Source of the DNA: Symsagittifera roscoffensis
Lineage: Eukaryota > Xenacoelomorpha > Acoela > Convolutidae
Assembly: GCF_963678635.1 (NCBI RefSeq)
Contig: NC_087065.1
Location: 5,665,209 to 5,729,208, forward strand
Reading direction: 5' to 3'
DNA length: 64,000 nt
Positions 45,051 through 56,135 of the stretch are shown one piece after another. The notes under the pieces were generated by a model. It was not told the DNA's origin. It was given only the letters and a program-made list of their open reading frames with translations, and made no database searches. Numbering within the stretch: the first letter of the stretch is position 1; every line of letters begins with the position of its first letter. Both the position numbers and the translations under genes were made by a program.

Positions 45051-45949
45051 ACTTATTCGAAAAAGGAGAAAGTCCGTGCACCAGAGAGTTTCCCGATGTA
45101 AAAATCAAAAGAAAACTTCTTGATCAGTATCTCAAAGGTATATATAGTCTCACATCACAAAATGGAATATACACAATAGAAATCAGATCACCAAATGCAT
45201 TTCATGACAGATATCTTATTTAAACTGATGATGTAGATATTGAACTTTCAAAACTTTTTACACAAAACATTAAAAGCATACAACACCAAAACTCGAAAAC
45301 AGCAAACTCAATATTCATAAATTTTATATTCTCACTTATCTATAGCTATTTATCTATATTAGAATTGAATGAACCTCAAGGCGATTCACCAACTCAAACA
45401 TCTCGACATACAATTGTACGACAGGAAATACACATATTTTCGAAATTATTAAATGCAATCCGAGACGATCTAACAAAAAATGAAAATACACAACATGTTA
45501 GACACGGATTAAAAAATATATTAGCATGGTTCATAATCGATTATTTTAGTCACAAAATTAATCTCAAAACAAGAAAAAATTTTAGACCACAAAATACAGA
45601 TGACGAAACCGTACTAGCAGAACAATCAGGTTATGTTTGGGACCCTGAGTGGTCTCACGAATCGTTTATTAACATACCAACAGATATAACAAGTCAAGCA
45701 ATTAGCACTATCTCTATTAACAAAGATTATGTTAGACCATACCCACTAACAGTTGACGCAACACCTTTAAACAATAATTCATTCTTCACTGACCCATCTG
45801 AGACATGTCCTTTCAGGCCCATCGATTGTACATCAGTGCCAGCCTCAGCAGTATCAGCCATATCCAGCCTACCTGGATTCCTACTTGTCGGCATCACCGT
45901 ATCCGAGTTCTTCATGGCCATCGGCTTTTCCCCACTATCGAGAAGTTGA
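45050..45949 (+). pseudogene. Truncated gag fragment fused to SET-gene sequence
   Basis: The gag start of the errantivirus-like element is repeated here and breaks off at about 45,789, where sequence of the SET-gene unit begins. The open frame 45,365-45,949 crosses the junction and stays open for 69 codons after the last shared gag residue, then stops. The SET-gene part is read in a frame different from that gene's own. The upstream TAA (at the position of 25,662 in copy 1) is shared. This is a rearrangement product, not a designed fusion. Confidence 0.6.
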
Positions 45950-47829
45950 AAGAAAACCGCATGACCATGAGAGTCGAACCTACACTCCCACGGAACCACG
46001 AGCCGATGGCCCAAGAAATTACAAGACCACATGAACGAAGAGTCCACAGAAAGCCACAAAAAAGGATCACGCAGAGCCAGATAATGTAGGGGAAACTCTA
46101 AGTTGAAGAAATAACTTCATATTACACAAGCCAAAAGGATTTGGAAAACCAAATATTGACACTAAATCATATTCAAGTTTAAGCATCCTGGAAAAGCCTC
46201 CCGAACCGAAAATCTGATAGTAAACTAGACTCCAAAATAAATCATTTAACAGAACGTCCAGAGGTCGAATGACTGCGCCGATAAAAGAAACGGAACCCCG
46301 ACCCACAAAAAACAATTGACCTTATTCAGGGCCATTGACACGTTTGTATTAACGTGCACAGGGATGCTCGAGAAAATGATCATCAACACCACGGTACAAG
46401 CTGTCGTCCAGGCGATTGTCAACATAGAGGATAAAAATGAAGATAATACAGTGGAGCTGAGCATAGAACCAGCAGCCTGTAAGTATCTTTTTATATCCAA
46501 AACACTGATTTGATAAAAAAAAACACTGATGACTCTATTTGATGACTCAATTTTTTAGTGTCAACTTCTCGCGTCTCCCACAGAATTCCAGTCAGGGTAG
46601 TACAGGGTCTGGCTAGTACAAAATGTTTTATACAGCGACCAGAACCTAATTAAAGAGGAGCAATTGTTCAGCGGGCTTTTCGGGACACAAAAAACATGGT
46701 GTTCACACAACTGTTTTTCGTCAATTCATTTGGGAACGCAGTGTTCCGGGTTGCTCCACTAGTTGATCAGTTTAAACGCCAGGTAGATCAATCGATATAA
46801 AGTTTCAATGTCTTCCAAAGGTATTTGTTTATCACAATTGAAACCGACGTGGAATCAGACGTTATAATTTCGTTTTTTATAGACTAGCATTAAAAATCTG
46901 GAACAGCCGAAGCGCTGTCTCGTACGTAAGGTTGCGATACTTGTGCCTCTGTCTACCAGCCCTACGTTCGAGATGGAAAAGCTGAAGCGGCAAGTTTCAG
47001 AAGGTTACCAGAAATTGGACAGATACACCTACGAAGAGGTTCTCTTGGCAGTGCGACCCCGACAAGATTCTCAATGTTACGTTCGCCAGGTGCAGCGCGA
47101 ACAGATATTCGTTCAGCAGATGACGACATCCAATGAGCTGTCAAGTAAAGTTACAAATTTTTACTCAAAGCAGAAGTGGGCAACCCATGACATGAAAAGG
47201 TGGTTGATCATGTGGTGAAGCCGCTCATTGATGGATCAAAGAGAAAGTTTCAGCCGCTTGAGAACACCACAAGCCTGAAACAAACCGCCAACGACATTGA
47301 GAGCTTTCCGTTTGAGGCTCAGGAAGAGTTGCAGAGTCGTGCATTGACCCAGAGCTGGGTTGGAATATGTGATTATAATACTTTATAGTTTTGATAACTC
47401 GATAAAAATATCTTACTAATAAAATTTCATTTTTGAATCAGTAATTTTTAAATAAGTTGAATCAGTGAATTCCTTTTAACTAGGTTTGATTGCTTTGCAA
47501 TCGTTCAAGAAAGATAACGTGTTGGTAGATTACATTGGCAAAGTAGTCACCAACATCAATGTCGACCAGTGCTGCCTTCAACCAGGAGTTCTAAGTGAAT
47601 ACGTATTGCAAATTGCTGGTCATCCTGGGCGATTGATCGACCCTTCAAATGAGGAGTGCCCGTTACATAAAAAGAACGTTAGCGAACCACGCCACCCAGA
47701 AGAAAAACTAGGCCAATTTGAAGATGGTAGAAGTTGCACTTTCCAGCATAGGTGAAAAAATAGTCATCCTAAAAGCCAGGAGAGACATTGCACCTTTCGA
47801 GCAACCGCGCTTTGACTATTGAGACAAAA
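45790..47829 (+). pseudogene. SET-domain gene, unit 1 copy
   Basis: Exons by comparison with unit 3: 46,253-46,478, 46,559-46,782, 46,883-about 47,375 and 47,484-47,829. The last exon opens with GLIALQSFKKDNVLVDYIGKV split below: GLIALQSFKK, VLVDY, GKVVTN, then LQPGVLSEYVLQI and RLIDPSN. This is the start and middle of a SET methyltransferase fold. The intron donor after the G-R-G codons is lost because the end of the preceding exon is altered. A 14-bp deletion removes the G-H-L-A-N-H part, and a TGA replaces the Glu codon after FDY. The first exon is cut off by the gag junction. A non-functional copy. Confidence 0.75.
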
Positions 47830-48650
47830 TTCCTCAAGCGTTGTTTGAAGCGTTGTCCGGGGAATGTTTTTATCCGTTTTCGAATCAATTTACAATTTAT
47901 TTTTCGTTTTGTTCATGATTTTATATTTTAAATCTGTTCTAATTTATGTTCAAATTTACTAATTAAGTTTTCTAATAATAAACAACGAATATATACAATT
48001 ATGTAGATTTACTAAAAAATTGAGAAAATAACAAGATTAGGAATGAATTAACATTGAAAAGTGAATGATCGAACTAAACTGAAAAATCAAAATGGCTGTT
48101 TTCAATCAAATGTTTGAAATCTAAAAAGGTTTATCCACGAATTTAGTTAAGTGATGGTTGAATGTTTGTTCGTGGATTTTACAGACAATGGTTAAGTATT
48201 TGTTCACAATTTCTGCATTCGTTGTTCTAGTTAGCCATTGTTCAAGCTGGTTATTGCTGGATATCTCACTTACAATCTGCGGAATCCGCTAACAGTTTGT
48301 GGAATCAATAAAAACAAACTGGCGCGCTCTAATACAAATATTTTTTATTAAATATTATGTGAGATCATAAAACTCGTTGTCGCCCGAAAAGGATACATGG
48401 CGATTGATCGACGCTTTAAAGTGATCCACTAAGAAATTGAGAGAAGAACATGATTAAGATTGAATTACGAATGTCTTAATCTAAAGCAACATTAAAAAGT
48501 GAATGATCGACCGATGGTTGAGATTAAACATACTTAGCAGGTATCTAACTAGTGATGAATTAGCTAAAACTTAGTCAACAAATTCTACAAATCGTATAAT
48601 AAAGAAATTGGAAACTAGAGTTTTATTGAGTTCAATGAGTTTAAATGTAT
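45790..48650. repeat. SET-gene tandem array, unit 1 (5' truncated)
   Basis: Starts at cccatctgagacatgtcc, in the middle of the proline/serine-rich exon, and runs through the SET exon, AT-rich 3' text and the paired GGAATCCGC motif to the end of the unit. Units 2 (48,651-50,904) and 3 (50,905-54,560) are head-to-tail copies. Confidence 0.9.
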
Positions 48651-48874
48651 CGCTGATGAATGATAAAAGACAGCACTTTCCCATATGGAAGTGACGGCAT
48701 TGAGGACTTGTACTTTTTCCTTAAACAGAAAAATTCAACTTAACATGATGACAATAATGAAAGACTCTAAAATATGACTGAGCTGGGAAGCGATTGAATA
48801 ATGAAAGGAAATGAACCTTGGTTCAAGAATTGACTAATGATAGTTCTCCTGATAATGACGGCTTTACTGATAAG
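48651..48874 (-). pseudogene. Fragment of gene D at the start of unit 2
   Basis: Minus-strand match to gene D positions about 44,749-44,955, including the NAVTSIWESAV segment, with a small insertion (aaacagaaaaattcaact) inside. Homology stops after gctttactgataaga. A matching fragment begins unit 3 at 50,905-51,128. Gene D remains therefore lie head-to-head with the SET gene in each unit. Confidence 0.65.
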
Positions 48875-49208
48875 AACTGCACTGTGTAGTTCCACTTATC
48901 AGTATGACGCCTTCGATATCAATTTGCCGTCTTATCTTTAGGCAGTCATTATAGCATAGATGCTACAGTTGCCTGGTGTGCTAAGAAGAGTGGAAAGTGT
49001 GCAAGCTATTCCTTGGTGGACTCTTATCTTGATATCCTGGTGTTTCGATTGAATTGGTGCTGATAAGAGAACGGAGCTTTGCCGCTAAATTGAAGTCAGT
49101 TCATCCACATCTTGTGCTCAATATTAGTTGCATCTCTCATTTTTCATCCCAATCTAGTAAAAACTTATAGACTCAAAGTAAATAACTAAGGCCGAAAACT
49201 TAAGTTCA

Positions 49209-50069
49209 GTGCCTTCCAGTTCTCCATCACCTTTTGCAGTGCCCTCTAACATCCTTGTGCCTCCCTCACCACTCACAGCACCAGAGACGACATCTTTTGC
49301 TCCTCCGGCACCGGTAACCCCTTTACGAACACCCCCGCGACCTTTTGCCTTGCCAATTCCGCCGACATATGGGCAATCACATACCCATCTGAGACATGTC
49401 CTTTCAGGCCCCTCGATGGTACATCAGTGCCAGCCTCAGCAGTATCAGCCATATCCAGCCTACCTGGATTCCTACTTATCGGCATCATTGTATCCGAGTT
49501 CTTCATGGCCATCGGCTTTTCCCCACTATCGAGAAGTAGAAAGAAAACTGCATGACCATGAGAGGCGAACCTACACTCCCACGGAACCACGAGCCGATGG
49601 CCCAAGAAATTACAAGACCACATGAACGACGATTCCACAGAAAGCCACAAAAAAGAATCATGCAGAGCCAGATAAATTAGGCGAAACTGTTTTTTGAAGA
49701 AATAACTTCACATTACACAAGCCAAAAGGATTTGGAAAATTAAATATTGACACTAAACCATATTCAATTTTAAGCATCCTGGAAAAGCCTCCCGAGCCAA
49801 AAATCTGATAGTAAACTAGACTCCAAAATAAATCATTTAACAGAACGTCCAGAGGTCGAATGACTGCGCCGATAAAAGAAACGGAACCTCGACCCACAAA
49901 AAACAATTGACCTTATTCAGGGCCATTGTCACGTTTGTATTAACGTGCACAGGGATGCTCGAGAAAATGATCATCAATACCACGGTACATGCTTTCGTCC
50001 AGGCGATTGTCAACATAGATGATAAAAAGGAAGATAATACCGTGGAGCTGAGCATAGAACCAGCAGCCT
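49209..50069 (+). pseudogene. SET-domain gene, unit 2 copy (SET exons deleted)
   Basis: The first exon is best seen here: a 138-codon frame from 49,209 begins MPSSSPSPFAVPSN and is rich in Pro, Ser and Thr with later Tyr/Pro/Gln. This is a disordered N-terminus. The next exon, ending at the donor GCCT|GTAAGT near 50,069, encodes TLFRAIVTFVLTCTGMLEKM and an acidic end (DDKKEDNTVELSIEP). All later exons are missing because of the internal deletion, so no methyltransferase can be made from this unit. Confidence 0.65.
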
Positions 50070-50904
50070 GTAAGTATCTTTTTAAATCCAAAACACTGAT
50101 TTGATAAAAAAAAACACTGATGACTCGAATTGATGGCTCAATTTTTCGGTGTCAACTTCTCGCGTCTCTAAACCTGTTCTAATTTATGTTCAAATTTACT
50201 AATTAAGTTTTCTAATAATAAACCCCGAATATATACAATTATGTACCTTTACTAAGAGATTGAAAAAATAACATGATTAGGAATGAATTAACATTGAAAA
50301 GTAAATGATCGAACTAACCTGAAAAATCAAAATGGCTGTTTTCAATCAAATGTTTGAAATCTAAAAGGGTATATCCACGAATTTAGTTAAGTGATAGTTG
50401 AATGTTTGTTCGTGGATTCCACAGACAATGGTTAAGTATTTGTTCACAATTTCTGCATTCGTTGTTCTAGCTAGCCATTGTTCAAGCTGGTTATTGCTGG
50501 ATATCTCACTTACAATCTGCGGAATCCGCTAACAGTTTGTGGAATCAATAAAAACAACCTGGCGCGCTCTAATACAATTATTTACCATATGGAATTTATT
50601 AGTAAAAATTATGGGAGATCATAAAACTCATTGTCGCCCGAAAAGGGTACAAGGCGATTGATCGACGCTTTAAATTGATCCACTAAGAATTTGAGAGAAG
50701 AACATGATTAAGATTGAGTTACGAATGTCTTAATCTAAAGCAACATTAAAAAGTGAATGATCGACCGATGGTCGATATTAAACATACTTAGCAGGTATCT
50801 AACTAGTGATAATTTAGCTAAAACTAAGTCTACAAATTCTACAAATAGTAAAATAAAGAAATTGGAAAATGGAGTTTTATTGAGTTCAATTACTTTAAAT
50901 GTAT

Positions 50905-53900
50905 CGCTGATGAATGATAAAATTACAGCACTATCCCATATGGAAGTGACGGCATTGAGGACTTGTACTTTTTCGTTTAACAGAAAAGTTCAACTTAACA
51001 TGATGACAATAATGAAAGACTCTAAAATATGACTGAGCTGGGAAGCGATTGAATAATGAAAGGAAATGAACCTTGGTTCAAGAATTGACTAATGATAGTT
51101 CTCCTGATAATGACGGCTTTACTGATAAGAACTGCACTGTGTAGTTCCACTTATCAGTATGACGCCTTCAATATCAATTTGCCGTCTTATCTTTAGGCAG
51201 TCATTATAGCATAGATGCTACAGTTGCCTGGTGTGCTAAGAAGAGTGGAAAGTGTCCAAGCTATTCCTTGGTGGATTCTTATCTTGATATCCTGGTGTTT
51301 CGATTAAATTGGTGCTGATAAGGGATGGGAGCTTTGCCGCTAAATTGAAGTCAGTTCATCCTCATCTTGCGCTCAATATTAGTTGCATCTCTCATTTTTC
51401 ATCCCAATCTAGTAAAAACTTATGGACTCAAAGTAAATAACTAAGGCCGAAAACTCAAGTTCAGTGCCTTCCAGTTCTCCATCACCGTTTGCAGTGCCCT
51501 CTAACATCCTTGTGCCTCCATCACCACTCGCAGCACCAGAGACGACATCATTTACTCCTCCGACACCGGTAACCCCTTTACGAACACCCCCGCGACCTTT
51601 TGCCTTGCCAATTCCGCCGACATATGGGCAACCACATACCCATCTGAGACATGTCCTTTCAGGCCCCTCGATGGTACATCAGTGCCAGCCTCAGCAGCAT
51701 CAACAATATCCAGCCTACCTGGTTTCCTACTTGTCGGCATAGCCGTATCAGAATTCTCCATGGCCATCGGCTTTTCCCCACTATCGAGAAGTTGAAAGAA
51801 AACCGCATGACCATGAGAGGCGAAACTACACTCCCACGGAACCACGAGCCGATGGCCCAAGAAATTACAAGACCACATGAACAACGAGTCCACAGAAAGC
51901 CACAAAAAAGGATCATGCAGAGCCAGATAATGTAGGCGAAACTGTAAGTTGAAGAAATAACTTCACATTACACAAGCCAAAAGGATTTGGAAAACCAAAT
52001 ATTGACACTAAATCATATTCAAGTTTAAGCATCCTGGAAAAGCCTCCCGAACCGAAAATCTGATAGTAAACTAGACTCTAAAAGAAATCATTTTACAGAA
52101 TGTCCAGAGGTCGAATGACTGTGCCGATAAAGGAAACGGAACCTCGACCCACACAAAACAATTGACCTTATTCAGGGCCATTGTCACGTTTCTACTAACG
52201 TGCACAGGGATGCTCGAGAAAATGATCATCAACACCACGGTACATGCTGTCGTCCAGGCGATTGTCAACATAGAGAATAAAAATGATGATAAAAACGTGG
52301 AGCATAGAACCAGCAGCCTGTAAGTATCTTTTAAATCCAAAACACTGATTTAATAAAAAAAGCACTGATGACTCAATTTGATGACTCAATGTTTTAGAGT
52401 CAACTTCTCGCGTCTCCCACAGAATTCCAGTCTGGCTAGTACAGGGTATGAAGTTGTACTATACAGCGGTCAGAACCCAATTAAAGAGGAGCAATATCAG
52501 CTATGTTGTTCAGCGGGCTTTTCGGGACCTAAAAAACATAGTGTTCACACAACTGTTTTTCGTCAATTCATTTGGGAACGCAATGTTCCGGGTTGCTCCA
52601 CTAGTTGATCAGTTCAAACGCCAGGTAGATCAATCGATATAAAGTTTCAATGTCTTCCAAAGGTATTTATTTATCATAAATTGAAACCGACGTGGAATCA
52701 GACGTTATAATTTCGTTTTTTATAGATTAGCATTAAAAATCTGGAACATCCGAAGCGCTGTCTCGCACGTAATGTTGCGAAGCTTATGCCTTTGTCTACC
52801 AGTCCTACGTTCGAGATGGAAAAGCTGAAGAAGCAAGTTTCAGAAGTTCACCAGAAATTGGACAGATACACCTACGAAGAGGTTCTCTTGGCAGTGCGAC
52901 CCCGACAAGATTCTCAACGTTACGTTCGCCAGGTGCAGCGCGAACAGATATTCGTTCAGCAGATGACGACTTCCCATGAGCTGTCAAGTAAAGTTACAAA
53001 CTTTTACTCAAAGCAGAAGTGGGCAATCCATGACCTGAAGAAGGTGGTTGATCATGTGGTGAAGCCGCTCATTGTTGGATCAAAGAGAAAGTTTCAGCCG
53101 CTTGAGAACACCACAAGCCTGAAACATACCGCCAACGACATTGAGAGCTTTCCATTTGAGGCTAAGGAAGAGTTGCAGAGTCGTGCATTGACCCAGACCT
53201 GGGTTGGCATATGTGATGTGATATTTCCCGTCTTTGGAAGAGGTATTTTATAATTTTAATAACTCGATAAAAATATCTTACAAATAAAATTTCTTTTTTG
53301 AATCAGTAATTTTTGAATAAGTTGATTTTTGACTCAGTGAATTCCTTTTACTAGAATTGATTGCTTTGCAATCGTTCAAGAAAGATGACGTGTTGGTGGA
53401 TTACCATGGCAAAGTAGTCACCAACATCAATGCCGACCAGTACTGCCTTCAACCAGGAGTTCTAAGTGTCTACGTATTGAAATTGCTGGTCCTCCTAGGC
53501 GATTGATCCACGCTTCAAATGAGGAGTGCCCGTTACATAAAAAGAACGTTTGCCTTGGTCATTTAGCAAACCACGCCACCCAGAAAAAAAACTAGGCCAA
53601 TTTGAAGATGGTAGAAGTTGCATTTTCCAGCATAGGTGAAAGAATAGTCATCCTAAAAGCCAGGAGAGACATTGCACTTTTCGAGCAACTGCGCTTTGAC
53701 TATGAAGACAAAGTTCCTCAAGCGTTGTTTGAGGACAGCAGTTAAATAAATTTTGGGTTTTCTACAAAACTTTAAAATCGTTTCGTTCCGGGGAATGTTT
53801 TATTAGTTTTCGAATCAATTTACACTTTGTTTATCGTTTTGTTCATGAATTTATTTTTTAAACCTGTTCTAATTTATATTCAAATTTACTAATTACATTT

Positions 53901-54560
53901 TCTAATAATAAACAATGAATATATACAATTATGTACATTTACTAAGAAATTGAGAAAATAACATGAGTAGGAATGAACTAACATTGAAAAGTGAATGATC
54001 GAACGAAACTGAAAAATCAAAATAGCTGTTTTCAGTCAAATGTTTGAAATCTATCCACGAATTTAGTTAAGTGATGGTTGAACATTTTTTCGTGGATTCC
54101 ACAGACAATGGTTGAGTATTTGTTCACATTTTTTTGCATTCGTTGTTTTAGCTAGCCATTGTTCAAGCTGGTTATTGCTGGATATCTCACTTACAATCTG
54201 CGGAATCCGCTAACAGTTTGTGGAATCATTAAAAAAAAAATGGCGCGCTCTAATGAAATATTTATTTTTAAATATTACCTGATATCATAAAAATCATTGT
54301 CGCCCAAAAAGGGTACAAGGCGATTGATCAACGCTTCAAATTGATCCACTAAGAAAATGAGAAAAGAACGTGATTAAGGTTGAAATACGAATGTCTCTAT
54401 CTAAAGCAACATAAAAAAGTGAATGATTGACCGATAGTCGATGATAAACATACTTAGCAGGTGTCTTATTAGTGCTAAATTAGCCAAAACTAAATCTACA
54501 AATTCAACAAATCGTAAAAAAAAAGAAATTGGAAAATAGAGTTTTATTGAGTTCAATGAG
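50905..54560. repeat. SET-gene tandem array, unit 3 (longest)
   Basis: The only unit with both ends and all exons, about 3.66 kb. It ends at gagttcaatgagttt, where units 1 and 2 continue into the next unit's gene D fragment. Confidence 0.9.
51464..53745 (+). pseudogene. SET-domain gene, unit 3 copy (most complete)
   Basis: Exons: Pro/Ser-rich start from 51,464; 52,099-52,319; 52,398-52,624; 52,726-53,242; 53,355-53,745. The 52,726 exon is in frame and holds a 155-codon stretch ending FGRG. The intron 53,243-53,354 (112 bp) splits the SET entry motif, and the last exon gives LIALQSFKK, VLVDYHGKVVTN, then GHLANHA at about 53,557-53,577 (the N-H-S-C-like cofactor motif) and ARRDIALFEQLRFDYED (the D-I-x-x-x-E-x-L-x-F-D-Y motif). 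An AATAAA follows at the stop. Lesions: 5 bp lost near 52,300, 1 bp lost near 53,475, and an in-frame TAG near 53,588 between the two SET motifs that unit 1 shares. A decayed histone- or protein-lysine methyltransferase-like gene. Confidence 0.75.
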
Positions 54561-54589
54561 TTTTTAATGTATTGGGCGTAAAACACTTC

Positions 54590-55110
54590 TAAGCTTGTTG
54601 TACGTCCTGATCTATCGTCGACGATATTTCGCTCCCGGAACCTTGCTCTGCGACTATGATGGGTAATTTACCGGTGGGAGACTTCCGCGATGTCTGAACG
54701 TACCCCGATTTCGCGAGGGGAATGAGGAAATCGGAAGGTGGCCTGCACAAGAAAGCAGGCGGTCTGATTAGAGATCTGGGCTGGGTGGCAACAGGATGCG
54801 TTTCCTCCAGGAAGACTGCTGTCTTGAGACGATTTCTGAGGGTACTCCGGAATGACGATAACTTCTGTCGAAGAGCTTGTCGTCGTTTGTTTTAGCGTCG
54901 GGTTTCCGTGAGTCAAGTTCCCACTGGTCCTCTTCTTCTGAGGGTTGGCTCTGGTTGACTTCCTGGGAGACGATGATTTCCACTTTCCGGCTAAAATATG
55001 TCCGTGTTCCTAAGTGACCGCGTGGTTCGAAGAATCAACAATCGCCTCTTCAAATGGATTAAAATACGATTCTCCAATACATTAAAAAAGGTTACATCCA
55101 GCAGTGGCCA
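54590..55110. other. Unassigned stretch beyond the SET array
   Basis: Less AT-rich than its surroundings. Two overlapping minus-strand frames (54,983-54,768 and 54,916-54,668) are Ser/Gln/Glu-rich, and the first begins with an acidic segment (SEEEDQWELDSRKP). No domain or conserved copy is available to decide whether they are exons. Confidence 0.35.
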
Positions 55111-55137
55111 ATTTCGCTAGAGTTGAACGTTTTCGAT

Positions 55138-55275
55138 TAGAGATTGGGATTGGTGTTGCTCGACTTCCATGGGTAATCTTTGCCAGTGGGATGTCCGAGT
55201 CTGAGGTGGAGATTGGGAATGCTCGACTTCCACGGATAATCTTTGCCAGTCGGATGTCCGAGTCCGAGTCCGATT
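55138..55275. repeat. Two-unit tandem repeat of about 63-66 bp
   Basis: Unit 1 from about 55,140 and unit 2 from about 55,206 share gagattgg, gctcgacttcca, ggtaatctttgccagt (ggataatc in unit 2) and ggatgtccgagt. The frame on either strand stays open through it, giving ARLPWVIFASGMSESE-like repeats on the plus strand. It may be part of a low-complexity exon. Confidence 0.7.
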
Positions 55276-55539
55276 CTCAGGAGGAATCCATGACAGCGTC
55301 TTCGTATCCGTCCTCTGCTCCATCGTGTAGCTCCCAACTCTTTGCCCGGCGGTCTGATGTGATTGACCGTTTTCAATCAAATTTTAAATTCTATTAGGGT
55401 ATATCCTAAAGGGAATTTAGTTAAGTAATGACTTAAGACTTTCTTGTGGATTCGACAGACAATGGTTAAGTATTTGTTTGTAATTTTCGCATTCGTTGTT
55501 CTAGCTAGCCATTTTTCAAGGTGTTTATTGCTAGATTTC

Positions 55540-55650
55540 TCACTTACAGTCTGCGGAATCCGCTATCAGTTTGTGGAATCAATAAAAACAAACTGTCGCG
55601 CAGAACGTGAGATCATATAAAATAGATGCGGGTCCCCCTCAATTTTTCCA
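55540..55650. repeat. Partial SET-unit 3' end
   Basis: From about 55,440 the text atggttaagtatttgtt, ttcgcattcgttgttctagc and gcggaatccgctatcag matches the 3' part of the SET units (48,190-48,310, 50,425-50,545). A fourth, mostly deleted copy of that unit end therefore lies beyond the array. Confidence 0.65.
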
Positions 55651-55751
55651 GAGGTGAGAATTAACCGGCATTGAGGGTATAATCTGGGAGCCACCCAGTT
55701 TCATTGTCGCCCGAAATTGGTACGAGTATGATACTAAGGTTCACGAAAGGG

Positions 55752-55950
55752 GTGCCGGACATCAAGCCGATGGGACTTCAAGCCGAAACGTAAAACTAGG
55801 GACTTCAAGCCAAATATTTCAAAAACCGGCTGATATTATTAAAGGATGCCAATGAAAAAATAGCGATTTGAGGTGCTTGTAAAGTTTCAATTTCGGTCTG
55901 AAATCCCTTCGGCTTGAAGTCACGTCAGCTTGTTAACCTAGACCCCACAA
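55752..55950. mobile_element. MITE-like element, copy 2 (internally deleted)
   Basis: Inverted ends at 55,768-55,783 and 55,912-55,926 match those of 2,450-2,915 with one or two changes. The interior is about 240 bp shorter, but the shared right half (gaggtgcttgtaaagtt) is clear. Confidence 0.65.
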
Positions 55951-56135
55951 AAGGACCCCAAAAAATTTCCACGTGTATTAGCCGACGTGACCAGATGGAA
56001 TTCGTGTACGTAACCGTTTTCTATGGTCAAAAACAAGCTATGGCCATATGGCTCGTATACGTGTGTCTATGGCTGTCTATGGTTGAGTTTTGTTTAGCTA
56101 CACAAAAGGGGTACTTGGGGTTCAGTGTTTAGAAT

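Larger units (their letters stand above)
36010..45789. repeat. Large segmental duplication, copy 2
   Basis: Matches 17,640-26,229 in order and orientation but is about 1.2 kb longer. The extra length is mainly an internal tandem duplication (40,768-42,450) and a 418-bp insertion (43,255-43,672). It ends inside the gag frame where SET-gene sequence begins at about 45,790. Confidence 0.9.
48651..50904. repeat. SET-gene tandem array, unit 2 (internal deletion)
   Basis: Contains the gene D fragment, the proline/serine-rich exon and the following exon, then jumps at about 50,167 from gtgtcaacttctcgcgtctc directly to the 3' text that in unit 1 lies at about 47,930. About 1.35 kb, including all SET-coding exons, is deleted. 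Confidence 0.9.
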
